DNA from: Actinomycetes bacterium
GTDB lineage: Bacteria; Actinomycetota; Actinomycetes; Mycobacteriales; Mycobacteriaceae
Direction: 5' to 3'
Length of the DNA: 8,401 nt
Assembly (NCBI GenBank): GCA_022600695.1
Contig: JAHZJY010000156.1
Location: forward strand, 1-8,401
The notes beneath the pieces are model-generated. The model was not told the origin of the DNA. It saw only the letters and a list, made by a program, of their open reading frames with translations, and ran no database searches. The position numbers and the translations under genes were made by a program. Position 1 is the first letter of the stretch. Each line of letters begins with the position of its first letter. Below, piece by piece: positions 1 through 6,858 of this stretch.

Positions 1-113
1 CGCTGACACAACCGGCCCGCCGCCAACAACCGGCACGCCACCGCCATCCGCTCATCACGCTGGGCCCCCGACATCCGAGCCAGCAACCCCACCTCATCCA
101 GACCATCGAACAT
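1..113 (-). CDS. DUF222 / REP13E12-family (HNH endonuclease-type) protein, N-terminal fragment
   Basis: Only the first 37 codons lie in the window; the rest continues past base 1. The visible protein begins MFDGLDEVGLLARMSG and continues with an arginine/alanine-rich helix (AQRDERMAVACRLLAAGR). This resembles the start of DUF222 proteins, the 13E12 repeat family of actinobacteria, whose full-length members usually end in an HNH nuclease domain. That domain is not visible, so the nuclease call rests on the family alone. The ATG at 113 is chosen because a TAGTAT hexamer sits exactly 7 nt upstream, as expected for a leaderless mycobacterial mRNA, and because a LexA-type box covers this position. 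M. tuberculosis 13E12 genes are known members of the LexA/DNA-damage regulon, which supports the assignment independently. In M. tuberculosis a 13E12 copy lies elsewhere in this neighbourhood, near bioB, and hosts prophage phiRv1. The family call is moderate because so little protein is visible. Confidence 0.66.
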   Translation of the reverse strand, partial: MFDGLDEVGLLARMSGAQRDERMAVACRLLAAGRLCQ

Positions 114-121
114 ACATTCGA
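106..121 (-). promoter_or_regulatory. LexA (SOS) box overlapping the start codon of the DUF222 gene
   Basis: On the minus strand the sequence is TCGAATGTATGTTCGA. The mycobacterial LexA consensus is TCGAAC-N4-GTTCGA, so 11 of 12 defined bases match (T for C at position 6). The box spans the last base of the putative -10 hexamer, the predicted transcription start and the ATG itself. Bound LexA would therefore block the promoter directly. Established knowledge: 13E12-family genes of M. tuberculosis are LexA-controlled. Binding here is inferred from the sequence match. Confidence 0.8.
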
Positions 122-126
122 TACTA
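121..126 (-). promoter_or_regulatory. -10 hexamer of the DUF222 gene (leaderless)
   Basis: The hexamer is TAGTAT on the minus strand and fits the mycobacterial SigA -10 pattern TANNNT. Seven bases separate it from the ATG at 113, so the transcription start would fall on the A of the start codon. No Shine-Dalgarno sequence is present and no clear -35 is seen at the usual spacing. Confidence 0.6.
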
Positions 127-158
127 GAAGAGGGGTATGACGAGTGGTATGACAGCGT

Positions 159-180
159 CGGCCGCACCGGGGGTGGGCCG
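159..180 (-). terminator. Candidate hairpin terminator after the acyltransferase gene
   Basis: This is an imperfect inverted repeat that begins directly after the acyltransferase stop codon. Arms CGGCC (159-163) and GGCCG (176-180) pair. After one bulged base (164), CACC (165-168) pairs with GGTG (172-175) around a 3-base loop. That gives nine G/C-rich pairs on the minus-strand transcript. No U-tract follows, which is common in mycobacterial terminators but makes the call uncertain. It would separate the acyltransferase transcript from the co-oriented DUF222 gene. Confidence 0.42.
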
Positions 181-2355
181 TCACCACCACCCGGTCGCCG
201 CGCCGATCTGACGGCCGAGTTCGGGCGTCATGGTGCGCATATAGGTCGCCGAAAGGTGGTGGGTGTCGTGATAGATCAGCACATTGCCCTCGACCGCGCG
301 GCAGATATCGTCGCGGCAGACCGCATCGCTCATATCGAGGACCTTCAACCCCGGGAACCGGGAGAGGAAGTCCAGCGTCTGATTTCGGTCGGAGAGCACC
401 TGTGAGCGTTTGACCCCGCAGGACTCCGCATCGCCGCCCTCGGCCAGGCAGTCCCGCGGCCGGAACGGTTTGCCGTTCTTCACCAGCCAGGGGGTGTCGC
501 GCATCGCCAGGACCGGAATCTGGTGTTCGGCGAAGGTCTTCCAGATCCCGATGTAGTTGGCCGGCATGGTGTCACCGGGTTTGATGTTCCACGGCCGCGT
601 CGAGGTGGTGAACACGTAATCGGGGTGGTCCTTGATGAGCTGGGCCATTACCCGCTCGTTCCACTGTCGACATTTCGGGTACGGCCGGTTATCGCCCATG
701 ATCCGCGGCGACTTCTCGGTGGTCAGCGGGCAGCCCATCTTCAGATAGGTCACCACCTTGAAGCCGTGTTCCTTGCCGAGGATGTTCAGGGCGGTGATCC
801 AGTGTTCGGCGTGCGAGCCGCCGGCCAGTGCGATGGTGCGCGCTGCCGAGGGATCGCCATAGGTGCAGTTGATCACCTCTGCGTTGGAGAACGTACTGAT
901 ACAGCCATCGCTGGTGGATTGCGGCAGGTCATCTTTGGCTTCGAGCACGGTGGGCCGGAACGGTAACTGCGGGACCCGGGCGTCATCGACCAACGCCTGC
1001 GCTCCCGGGTAGCCCCCACTGGTCAACCCGGTCAGTTCGGAGCCGCTGGCGCGCTCGGCAGCTACGTGCTCGCGCCAGGTGAATGAGGTGGCGGTCAGCG
1101 CCACACCCAGCAGGACGACGGCAGTGCCGCCGGCCACGGCCGGCCGGCCCAGTCGCTGCCGCCAGGTCAGATCCGCCGACGGCGCGGCCGAGCCGCCCGG
1201 CCGGCGCCGGGACCGTAGCGGTTCCTCGATGAAGCGCATGGTGAGATACGCGAGAATTCCGGAGATGAGCAGGATTGCCAGGCCGTCGAAGAACTGGGCG
1301 TGCGCTCCACCGGTATAGGCCAGCCAGAAGATCAATAGTGGCCAGTGCCACAGGTACAGCGCGTAGGCCATCGCCCCCAGCGTGACGAGCGGGGCGGTCG
1401 CCAGCAGCCGGTTCGGCAGCGGCAGCCGGTCGCGGGTAGCGGGCTGGGAGCCCCGGTTGGCCGCGGCGAGGATGAGAAGCATGGTGGCGCCGACCGGCAC
1501 CAGTGCCCAGGGTCCGGGGAACTCGTTGACGCCGTCGATCAGTGCACCGCAGGAGAGCACCGCCACCAGGCCGACGCCGGCCAGCAGGCTGCGCAGCCAC
1601 ATCGGCCAACGGACGTAGGGGATCAGTGCGCCGACCAGGACGCCGAGGAGCAGTTCCCACCCTCGGGCGAAGCTGTTGTAGTAGGCGCTGACCTGATCTT
1701 GCTGGTGCGCGATGACCGCGTAGACGAACGAGGCCACTGTCAGCGCGGTCAGCACCACGATGAACGCATTGCGGAGCTGCCGACTGCCCAACCGGCCGAA
1801 CAGCGCGGCGAAACCGAGGACCAGGATGAGGAAGGCGACGTAGAACTGTCCCTGCACCGACATCGACCAGATGTGCTGCAGCGGTGAGACTGTTTCGCCC
1901 GCGCTCAGGTAGTTCGAGGCCGTGGCGGACAGTTCCCAGTTCTGGTAATACCCCAGGCTGGCCAACGTCTGGTTGGCGAATGTTTCCCAGCGGGTCTGCG
2001 GCTGGATCAGAACCGTGAGTACCGCGGCCGCGGCGAGCACCACGATCAGGGCGGGCAGTAGCCGTCGGGCCAGCCTCTTGATATGCGGCCACGGTGAGAG
2101 CGAGGCGTCCGGCCGCAGTGCGGTGCGTAGTAGCGAGCTGCCGAAGAAGAAGCCGGACAGCGCGAGAAACACATCGACGCCGCCGGACACCCGGCCGAAC
2201 CAGACGTGGAAGATCGCCACCAGCGCGATCGCCACCCCGCGCAGACCGTCCAGGTCGTGCCGGTACGACGCGCCCCGTTCGGCGGTGCCGGGGGCGCGTT
2301 CAGGTGGGCCCGGGGCCGTCGGAGCCGGCGCCCGGGTGAGGGTGAGGGTGGCCAT
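181..2355 (-). CDS. Membrane acyltransferase, AT3 domain fused to SGNH domain (Rv1565c-like)
   Basis: This 724-residue protein probably transfers an acyl group across the cytoplasmic membrane onto a cell-envelope glycan or glycolipid; the substrate is unknown. Residues about 31-380 form the acyltransferase-3 (OafA/OatA-type) domain with roughly ten hydrophobic helices. It has the [10 protein letters not shown] start, the candidate catalytic His50 (IFHV) and the [13 protein letters not shown] motif at 58-70. The extracytoplasmic C-terminal half carries an SGNH-like domain, with block I as AGGSH (511-515, Ser514) and the catalytic pair D697-T-H-H700 near the end. Eight cysteines in this half suggest disulfides outside the membrane. 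Block I is usually GDS, so GGS is a variant. Length and architecture match Rv1565c (about 729 residues), which also lies near bioA in M. tuberculosis. The ATG at 2355 is preferred over an in-frame TTG at 2376, because a TAGATT hexamer lies 11 nt upstream and the TTG would lie in or before the promoter. The gene is divergent from bioA. No direct role in biotin synthesis is implied. Confidence 0.9.
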   Translation of the reverse strand: MATLTLTRAPAPTAPGPPERAPGTAERGASYRHDLDGLRGVAIALVAIFHVWFGRVSGGVDVFLALSGFFFGSSLLRTALRPDASLSPWPHIKRLARRLLPALIVVLAAAAVLTVLIQPQTRWETFANQTLASLGYYQNWELSATASNYLSAGETVSPLQHIWSMSVQGQFYVAFLILVLGFAALFGRLGSRQLRNAFIVVLTALTVASFVYAVIAHQQDQVSAYYNSFARGWELLLGVLVGALIPYVRWPMWLRSLLAGVGLVAVLSCGALIDGVNEFPGPWALVPVGATMLLILAAANRGSQPATRDRLPLPNRLLATAPLVTLGAMAYALYLWHWPLLIFWLAYTGGAHAQFFDGLAILLISGILAYLTMRFIEEPLRSRRRPGGSAAPSADLTWRQRLGRPAVAGGTAVVLLGVALTATSFTWREHVAAERASGSELTGLTSGGYPGAQALVDDARVPQLPFRPTVLEAKDDLPQSTSDGCISTFSNAEVINCTYGDPSAARTIALAGGSHAEHWITALNILGKEHGFKVVTYLKMGCPLTTEKSPRIMGDNRPYPKCRQWNERVMAQLIKDHPDYVFTTSTRPWNIKPGDTMPANYIGIWKTFAEHQIPVLAMRDTPWLVKNGKPFRPRDCLAEGGDAESCGVKRSQVLSDRNQTLDFLSRFPGLKVLDMSDAVCRDDICRAVEGNVLIYHDTHHLSATYMRTMTPELGRQIGAATGWW

Positions 2356-2366
2356 GATCGCACGCC

Positions 2367-2372
2367 AATCTA
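2367..2372 (-). promoter_or_regulatory. -10 hexamer of the acyltransferase gene
   Basis: TAGATT on the minus strand fits TANNNT. Transcription would start about 7 nt downstream at 2359, leaving only a 4-base leader (GATC) before the ATG at 2355. This is a near-leaderless arrangement without a Shine-Dalgarno sequence. It faces away from the bioA promoter in the same 73-base gap. Confidence 0.45.
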
Positions 2373-2378
2373 CCAACC

Positions 2379-2391
2379 CGAACAGCGGTCA
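2379..2391. promoter_or_regulatory. Imperfect 5-3-5 inverted repeat between divergent promoters, possible operator
   Basis: CGAAC-AGC-GGTCA lies between the two divergent -10 hexamers. Its core GAAC/GGTC is an imperfect inverted repeat with one mismatch in four. The geometry (5-base halves, 3-base spacer) resembles the operator type described for BioQ, the TetR-family repressor of biotin genes in Corynebacterium and M. smegmatis, but several bases differ. No similar repeat is seen before bioB. This is a weak candidate only. Confidence 0.2.
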
Positions 2392-2415
2392 ATCTGCCGC
2401 GGAACGCCACCCGGA

Positions 2416-2421
2416 TAGGCT
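2416..2421 (+). promoter_or_regulatory. -10 hexamer of the bioA promoter (leaderless)
   Basis: TAGGCT, preceded by GGA, fits TANNNT. Exactly seven bases (GCTCACC with its flanks, 2422-2428) separate it from the GTG at 2429, so transcription should begin on the G of the start codon. This hexamer is the main reason for choosing GTG 2429 as the bioA start. No convincing -35 is seen at 17-18 nt spacing. Confidence 0.65.
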
Positions 2422-2428
2422 GCTCACC

Positions 2429-3727
2429 GTGTCGGCGTTGTCTCCGCAGCAGATCAGCGCCGTCGACGCCGCACATATCTGGCACCCTTACAGCACCATC
2501 GGCGCCGAGGCGATCCCGCCGGTGGTCGCGGTGGGGGCCCAGGGCGCTTGGCTGAGGGTGATCCGCGACGGAGCCGAGATCCGGGTGCTCGACGCCATGG
2601 CATCATGGTGGACGGCCGTTCACGGCCACGGTCATCCCGTCCTCGACGCGGCGTTGACCAGCCAGTTGCAGGTGATGAACCATGTCATGTTCGGCGGACT
2701 CACCCATGAGCCGGCGGCCCGATTGGCTCAGCTGCTGGTGGACATCACACCGGCCGGACTGGATACCGTGTTCTTCTCCGATTCCGGTTCGGTCAGCGTC
2801 GAGGTCGCGGCCAAGATGGCTCTGCAGTACTGGCGCAGTCTGGGCCGGGGCCGCAAGTACCGCCTGATGACCTGGCGCGGCGGCTACCACGGCGACACCT
2901 TCAGTCCGATGAGCGTCTGTGATCCCGACGGCGGGATGCATGCGCTGTGGACTGACGTACTGGCCGAGCAGGTGTTCGCGCCGCCGGTGCCGACTGGTTA
3001 CGACTCCGGGTATGTCACCGCGTTCGAGGAGCAACTGCGGTCGCATGCCGACGAACTGGCCGCCGTGATCGTCGAACCGGTGGTTCAGGGAGCCGGCGGG
3101 ATGCGGTTTCACGATCCCCGTTATCTGGTGGAGCTGCGGGCGATCTGCGATCGACACGACGTGCTGTTGATCTTCGACGAGATCGCCACCGGTTTCGGTC
3201 GAACCGGGGAATTGTTCGCCGCTGACCACGCCGGGGTGTCGCCGGACATCATGTGCGTCGGTAAGGCACTGACCGGTGGCTACCTGACCTTGGCGGCCAC
3301 GCTGTGCACCCGCCGGATCGCCACGTCGATCAGCCGGGGAGAGCCCGGGGCGCTCATGCACGGGCCCACTTTCATGGCCAATGCACTGGCGTGCGCCGTC
3401 GCGGTGGCCTCGGTGGAACTGCTGCTGGGCCAGGATTGGCGGACCCGGGTCGCCGAGATCGGCGCCGGTCTGGCCGCGGGGCTGGAACCGGCTAGGGGAC
3501 TGCCCACGGTCGCCGATGTCCGGGTGTGCGGCGCGATCGGCGTCATCGAGACGCACCACCCGGTCGACCTGCGGGTGGCCACCCCGGTGGCGCTGGACAA
3601 CGGCGTGTGGCTGCGGCCGTTCCGCAACCTCATCTACGCGATGCCGCCGTTCGTCTGCACACCTGGTGAGATTGCTCAGATCACTGCGGGCATGCTGGGG
3701 GTTGCTCGACTGTCGGCTCTAGGCTGA
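2429..3727 (+). CDS. bioA: Adenosylmethionine-8-amino-7-oxononanoate aminotransferase (DAPA synthase)
   Basis: BioA is a PLP enzyme of the cytoplasm that moves the amino group of S-adenosylmethionine onto 8-amino-7-oxononanoate (KAPA) to make 7,8-diaminononanoate, the second committed step of biotin-ring assembly. The 432-residue product shows the class III aminotransferase fold signatures. These include Tyr21 (WHPYS), the Trp60-Trp61 substrate pocket, [22 protein letters not shown] (Asp250, pairing with the PLP ring nitrogen), the PLP-binding Lys279 in [10 protein letters not shown], and HGPTFMAN. All are shifted by four residues from M. tuberculosis BioA (Lys283), so family length and start agree. 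The reading frame stays open far upstream, but that part is antisense to the acyltransferase. An in-frame ATG at 2354 would add 25 residues unrelated to known BioA proteins and would start before the promoter. bioA is the first gene of a bioA-bioF-bioD unit; bioF follows after 6 bases. Confidence 0.97.
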   Translation: MSALSPQQISAVDAAHIWHPYSTIGAEAIPPVVAVGAQGAWLRVIRDGAEIRVLDAMASWWTAVHGHGHPVLDAALTSQLQVMNHVMFGGLTHEPAARLAQLLVDITPAGLDTVFFSDSGSVSVEVAAKMALQYWRSLGRGRKYRLMTWRGGYHGDTFSPMSVCDPDGGMHALWTDVLAEQVFAPPVPTGYDSGYVTAFEEQLRSHADELAAVIVEPVVQGAGGMRFHDPRYLVELRAICDRHDVLLIFDEIATGFGRTGELFAADHAGVSPDIMCVGKALTGGYLTLAATLCTRRIATSISRGEPGALMHGPTFMANALACAVAVASVELLLGQDWRTRVAEIGAGLAAGLEPARGLPTVADVRVCGAIGVIETHHPVDLRVATPVALDNGVWLRPFRNLIYAMPPFVCTPGEIAQITAGMLGVARLSALG

Positions 3728-3733
3728 TATCCG

Positions 3734-4885
3734 ATGATGCGCGGCACCGATACCTCACCGCTGGGCTGGCTCGGCTCCGTCGAGCAGCAACGCCGGCAGG
3801 CCGGCTTGCGCCGCTCGCTTCGTCCGCGCCGCGCGGTGGCGACCGAACTGGACCTGGCCTCCAACGACTACCTGGGCCTGTCCCGCCATCCGGCGGTCGT
3901 CGACGGCGCTGAACGTGCGCTGCGAACCTGGGGAGCCGGCTCGACCGGATCGCGACTGGTCACCGGTAACACCGAGTTGCACGAGGAGTTCGAGACGGCG
4001 CTGGCCGATTTCGTCGGGGCCCCGGCGGCGCTGGTGTTCTCCTCCGGATACACAGCGAATCTCGGCGCGGTGGCGAGCCTTTCCGGTCCAGGGTCTTTGG
4101 TGGTGTCCGATGCCGCCGCACACGCCTCGCTGGTCGACGGCTGCCGGTTGTCCCGTGCCCGGGTGGTGGTGGCGCCGCATCTGGACGTACGCGCCGTCGA
4201 GGCCGCGCTGGCCGGTCGCGGTGAGGAACGCGCGCTGGTGGTCACCGATTCGGTGTTCAGTACCGACGGCGCGCTGGCGCCGCTGCGTGAACTGCACGAT
4301 ATCTGCCGTTCGCACCGGGCATTGCTACTCGTCGACGAGGCGCACGGGCTCGGCGTGCGGGGGTCCGGAGGCCGTGGGTTGGTGCACGAGGTGGGCCTGG
4401 CCGGGGCCCCCGACGTGGTGATGACGACGACGTTGTCCAAGGCGCTGGGCAGCCAGGGCGGGGTGGTGCTGGGGTCGCGGGCTGTCCGGGATCATCTGGT
4501 GGACTCCGCGCGCCCGTTCATCTTCGACACCGGCCTGGCCCCCGCGGCGGTCGGCGCCGCCGCGGCGGCACTGCGGGTTCTCGGGGACGAACCCGGTCGC
4601 GCACAGTCCGTCCTCGACCGGGCCCGCGCCCTTGCCGAGATCTGCGGGGTGGCCCGTCGGCCGCAGTCGGCGGTGGTCTCGGTCATCCTGGGTGACCCGG
4701 AGTTGGCGGTGGCGGCGGCGGCGGCCTGCCTTGCCGAAGGGGTTCGGGTGGCCTGCTTTCGACCGCCCGCTGTTGCGCCCGGCACGTCGAGGTTACGGCT
4801 GACCGCCCGGGCCTCGCTGACCGAGGATGAGATGGCGTTGGCCCACCGGGTTCTGACTTCGGTCCTGGTCCCCGCCGCCCGATGA
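3734..4885 (+). CDS. bioF: 8-amino-7-oxononanoate synthase (KAPA synthase)
   Basis: BioF is a PLP enzyme of the alpha-oxoamine synthase family. It condenses a pimeloyl thioester with L-alanine, releasing CO2, to make KAPA, the substrate of the preceding gene's product. The 383 residues contain LASNDYLGL (41-49), [12 protein letters not shown] (67-78), [10 protein letters not shown], His130 (stacks on the PLP ring in this family), [13 protein letters not shown] (Asp201, His204) and the Schiff-base Lys236 in [13 protein letters not shown]. Length and sequence fit M. tuberculosis BioF1 (386 residues). The start is one of two adjacent ATGs (3734 or 3737). The Shine-Dalgarno signal is poor (AGG about 10 bases upstream), so translation is probably coupled to bioA, whose stop is 6 bases away. 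The stop overlaps the bioD start (ATGA). Confidence 0.97.
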   Translation: MMRGTDTSPLGWLGSVEQQRRQAGLRRSLRPRRAVATELDLASNDYLGLSRHPAVVDGAERALRTWGAGSTGSRLVTGNTELHEEFETALADFVGAPAALVFSSGYTANLGAVASLSGPGSLVVSDAAAHASLVDGCRLSRARVVVAPHLDVRAVEAALAGRGEERALVVTDSVFSTDGALAPLRELHDICRSHRALLLVDEAHGLGVRGSGGRGLVHEVGLAGAPDVVMTTTLSKALGSQGGVVLGSRAVRDHLVDSARPFIFDTGLAPAAVGAAAAALRVLGDEPGRAQSVLDRARALAEICGVARRPQSAVVSVILGDPELAVAAAAACLAEGVRVACFRPPAVAPGTSRLRLTARASLTEDEMALAHRVLTSVLVPAAR

Positions 4886-5568
4886 CCGTCGTCATTGTCA
4901 CCGGCACCGGTACCGGCGTCGGTAAGACCGTCGTCACCGCCGCACTGGCGAGCCATGCCCGCGGTGCCGGCCTCGATGTGGCGGTGTGCAAGCCGGTCCA
5001 AACCGGATCCGGCCCGGCCGGGCAGGGTGATGATGACCTCGCGGAGGTCGCCCGGCTGTCCGGGGTGGATCACCTGGTGTCGGTGGCCCGCTACCGCGAC
5101 GCGGTGGCCCCGGCCGCCGCCGCGGAGGCGACCGGCCGGCCGTTGCCCTCAGCCGACGAGGTGTTGACGGCGATCCGTGCGGTCGACCGGCCGGGCCGGC
5201 TGACCCTGGTCGAGGGAGCCGGCGGCCTGTTGGTGGAGATCGCCGCCCCGGGAGCGACCCTGCGTGACCTCGCCACCGAACTCGGGGCCCCGATTCTGGT
5301 GGTGTGTGAAGCCGGGCTCGGAACTCTCAACCACACCGCGCTGACATTGGAAGCTATTGAGCACCGCAATCTTTCGTGTGCCGGACTGGCGATCGGGGCC
5401 TGGCCGGCCAGGCCTGGCGCGCCGGAGGCCTACAACCGCGGGGCGCTGGCGCGCCAGGCGCCGGTTCGAGCGGTGCTGCCTGCCGGGTCGGGCCGCCTGT
5501 CGCCGACCGCGTTCGCGGCGATGAGCAGGCGGGCGTTCGACCCCGGTTGGGTCGCTGGACTGGTCTGA
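4882..5568 (+). CDS. bioD: Dethiobiotin synthetase
   Basis: BioD closes the ureido ring of dethiobiotin from 7,8-diaminononanoate, CO2 and a nucleoside triphosphate. The 228-residue protein has the P-loop GTGTGVGKT at 8-16 (Lys15), the substrate-binding Lys37 in VCKPVQTG, the acidic metal-binding stretch DDD after the Gly/Pro-rich loop, and [14 protein letters not shown]. tuberculosis BioD has 226 residues with Lys15 and Lys37 at the same positions. The ATG overlaps the bioF TGA by 4 bases and no Shine-Dalgarno is visible, so translation is expected to be coupled to bioF. The 3' part contains an 18-bp perfect palindrome (5397-5414). bioB follows after 34 bases. Confidence 0.96.
   Translation: MTVVIVTGTGTGVGKTVVTAALASHARGAGLDVAVCKPVQTGSGPAGQGDDDLAEVARLSGVDHLVSVARYRDAVAPAAAAEATGRPLPSADEVLTAIRAVDRPGRLTLVEGAGGLLVEIAAPGATLRDLATELGAPILVVCEAGLGTLNHTALTLEAIEHRNLSCAGLAIGAWPARPGAPEAYNRGALARQAPVRAVLPAGSGRLSPTAFAAMSRRAFDPGWVAGLV
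5397..5414. repeat. 18-bp perfect palindrome inside bioD
   Basis: GGCCTGGCCGGCCAGGCC is its own reverse complement. A second, 12-bp palindrome (CTGGCGCGCCAG) lies at 5446-5457. Both are inside bioD, in a stretch coding for AWPARPG and ARQAP. In such GC-rich coding DNA they may be chance, but the paired arms could form a hairpin near the end of the bioD message, just ahead of the bioB promoter. Confidence 0.5.
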
Positions 5569-5589
5569 GCCGCCGGATGGTGGGTGGAC

Positions 5590-5595
5590 TAGCCT
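5590..5595 (+). promoter_or_regulatory. -10 hexamer of the bioB promoter (leaderless)
   Basis: TAGCCT fits TANNNT and is followed by seven bases (GTCCTGC) and then the GTG of bioB at 5603, so transcription should start on the GTG. It lies in the 34-base gap after bioD and would let bioB, bsaP and the next gene be expressed independently of bioAFD. Independent bioB transcription also fits M. tuberculosis, where prophage DNA separates bioD from bioB. No good -35 is seen. Confidence 0.62.
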
Positions 5596-5602
5596 GTCCT
5601 GC

Positions 5603-6610
5603 GTGACCCAGGCAGCTCTTGACGTCCTCGCCCAGGCCCGCGAGCAGGTGCTCGAACGTGGCGAGGGATTGTCCCGCCGGCAGGTGCTCGATGTGCTGAC
5701 ACTTCCCGATGACCGGCTCGAAGAGCTGTTGGCGCTGGCCCACGAGGTTCGGATGCGCTGGTGCGGCCCGGACGTCGAGGTGGAGGGCATCATCAGCCTG
5801 AAGACCGGGGGCTGCCCGGAGGACTGCCACTTCTGTGCCCAGTCCGGGCTGTTCGCCTCGCCGGTGCGCAGCGCCTGGCTCGATGTTCCGAGCCTGGTGG
5901 AGGCCGCCAAACAGACCGCGAAGTCCGGCGCGACCGAGTTCTGTATCGTCGCCGCGGTCCGCGGGCCCGATGAGCGGTTGCTGGCCCAGGTCGCCGCGGG
6001 TATCGAGGCGATCCGCAACGAGGTGGAGATCCACATCGCCTGTTCGCTCGGCATGCTCGACGCCGATCAGGTGCAGCGGCTCGCCGCGATGGGCGTGCAC
6101 CGGTACAACCACAACCTGGAAACCGCACGATCCTTCTTCACCAACGTCGTCACCACCCACACCTGGGAGGAGCGTCGGGAAACCTTGCAGATGGTGCGCG
6201 ACGCCGGCATGGAGGTCTGCTGCGGCGGCATCCTGGGGATGGGGGAGACGCTCGAGCAGCGGGCCGAGTTCGCCGCCGAACTCGCCGAACTCGACCCGCA
6301 CGAAGTCCCGCTGAACTTCCTGAACCCTCGTCCGGGCACGCCGTTCGGAGACCTTGAGGTGATGCCGGCCACCGAGGCGCTCAGGGCGGTGGCGGCCTTC
6401 CGCCTGGCCTTGCCGCGGACCATGCTGCGCTTCGCGGGCGGCCGGGAGATCACCCTCGGTGACCTCGGGGCCAAACAAGGCATTCTCGGCGGAATCAACG
6501 CGGTGATCGTCGGCAATTATCTGACCACGCTGGGCCGGCCCGCGGAATCGGACCTGGAGTTGCTCGAGGATCTGCAGATGCCGATCAAGGCCCTCAACGC
6601 CAGCCTGTAG
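5603..6610 (+). CDS. bioB: Biotin synthase (radical SAM)
   Basis: BioB inserts a sulfur atom between C6 and C9 of dethiobiotin using radical S-adenosylmethionine chemistry. The 335 residues hold the [4Fe-4S] motif CPEDCHFC (Cys71, Cys75, Cys78) after the conserved SLKTGG. The likely ligands of the auxiliary [2Fe-2S] cluster are Cys114 (EFCIVA), Cys147 (IACSLG), Cys206 ([12 protein letters not shown]) and Arg276 (LRFAGGRE), matching Cys97, Cys128, Cys188 and Arg260 of the E. coli enzyme. Asn-rich [10 protein letters not shown] and [12 protein letters not shown] are also typical. An extra cysteine (Cys207) follows Cys206 where E. coli has serine. The GTG start is supported by the leaderless promoter 7 nt upstream, and the N-terminus is near the family's usual length (349 in M. 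tuberculosis). bsaP starts 2 bases after the stop. Confidence 0.97.
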   Translation: MTQAALDVLAQAREQVLERGEGLSRRQVLDVLTLPDDRLEELLALAHEVRMRWCGPDVEVEGIISLKTGGCPEDCHFCAQSGLFASPVRSAWLDVPSLVEAAKQTAKSGATEFCIVAAVRGPDERLLAQVAAGIEAIRNEVEIHIACSLGMLDADQVQRLAAMGVHRYNHNLETARSFFTNVVTTHTWEERRETLQMVRDAGMEVCCGGILGMGETLEQRAEFAAELAELDPHEVPLNFLNPRPGTPFGDLEVMPATEALRAVAAFRLALPRTMLRFAGGREITLGDLGAKQGILGGINAVIVGNYLTTLGRPAESDLELLEDLQMPIKALNASL

Positions 6611-6612
6611 CG

Positions 6613-6858
6613 ATGGATGCTCAACAGTCCGAACCGGTAGGGCGGCCCGAACCGGTAGGTGCGGGTGTCTACAACGTCTACACCGGCTCCGTCTGCAGCG
6701 GCGACACCCCGACCGCCGCACGACTGGGTCTGGAGCCACCCCGGTTCTGCTCGGGATGTGGCCGGCGGATGGTGGTGCAGGTGCGCCCGGACGGATGGTG
6801 GGCGGAATGCTCACGGCACGGCCGAGTGGACTCCGCGGAGCTGGAGACCGAGAGATGA
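6613..6858 (+). CDS. bsaP: Biotin synthase auxiliary protein BsaP (Rv1590-like)
   Basis: This is an 81-residue soluble protein with an N-terminal Pro/Val/Gly stretch and a cysteine-rich C-terminal half: Cys28, CSGC (Cys46, Cys49) and CSRH (Cys66, His69). The spacing would suit a small zinc-ribbon or iron-sulfur site; which metal is bound cannot be read from sequence. Position directly after bioB, size and motifs match Rv1590 of M. tuberculosis, reported as BsaP, a protein mycobacterial BioB needs to convert dethiobiotin to biotin. The stop of bioB and this ATG are separated by only 2 bases with no Shine-Dalgarno, so BioB and BsaP are likely made by coupled translation in matched amounts. Its stop overlaps the next gene's start (ATGA). 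A short in-frame duplication (EPVG repeated) lies at residues 7-16. An alternative would be an unrelated zinc-ribbon protein, but the context argues against that. Confidence 0.88.
   Translation: MDAQQSEPVGRPEPVGAGVYNVYTGSVCSGDTPTAARLGLEPPRFCSGCGRRMVVQVRPDGWWAECSRHGRVDSAELETER
6631..6666 (+). repeat. Two-copy 18-bp imperfect tandem repeat in the bsaP 5' region
   Basis: GAACCGGTAGG occurs at 6631-6641 and again at 6649-6659, an 18-base period that keeps the reading frame and encodes the duplicated EPVG. The region precedes the first cysteine of the protein and is probably a flexible tail, so the repeat is likely tolerated slippage or a small duplication. Confidence 0.6.

Noticed and set aside
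983..2092. 369-codon open frame on the minus strand inside the acyltransferase
   Set aside because: It is a shifted frame of the real gene with Arg/Gly/Pro-rich composition. The true frame carries the membrane helices and conserved motifs.
2356..2376. In-frame TTG start for the acyltransferase, seven codons before ATG 2355
   Set aside because: TTG is rare as a start, the added residues are not family-like, and the TTG overlaps or precedes the putative -10 hexamer at 2367-2372.
1973..2428. Long upstream extension of the bioA reading frame (to 1973, or to the in-frame ATG at 2354)
   Set aside because: The extension is antisense to the acyltransferase, has no match to BioA N-termini, and precedes the -10 hexamer that points to GTG 2429. 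The resulting 432-residue protein fits M. tuberculosis BioA with a constant four-residue offset of key residues.
2603..3559. 318-codon minus-strand open frame opposite bioA
   Set aside because: It is an antisense shadow with His/Gln/Arg-rich composition and no domain features; the plus strand is clearly bioA.
5569..5602. Possible biotin riboswitch or BioQ operator before bioB
   Set aside because: The gap is 34 bases and the message appears leaderless, leaving no room for a leader RNA. No inverted repeat of operator type is visible in it.
5354..6814. 486-codon open frame on the minus strand across bioB and bsaP
   Set aside because: It is antisense to well-identified genes, has a low-complexity Arg/Pro/His-rich composition and no recognisable domain. 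Long open antisense frames are expected in high-GC codon usage.
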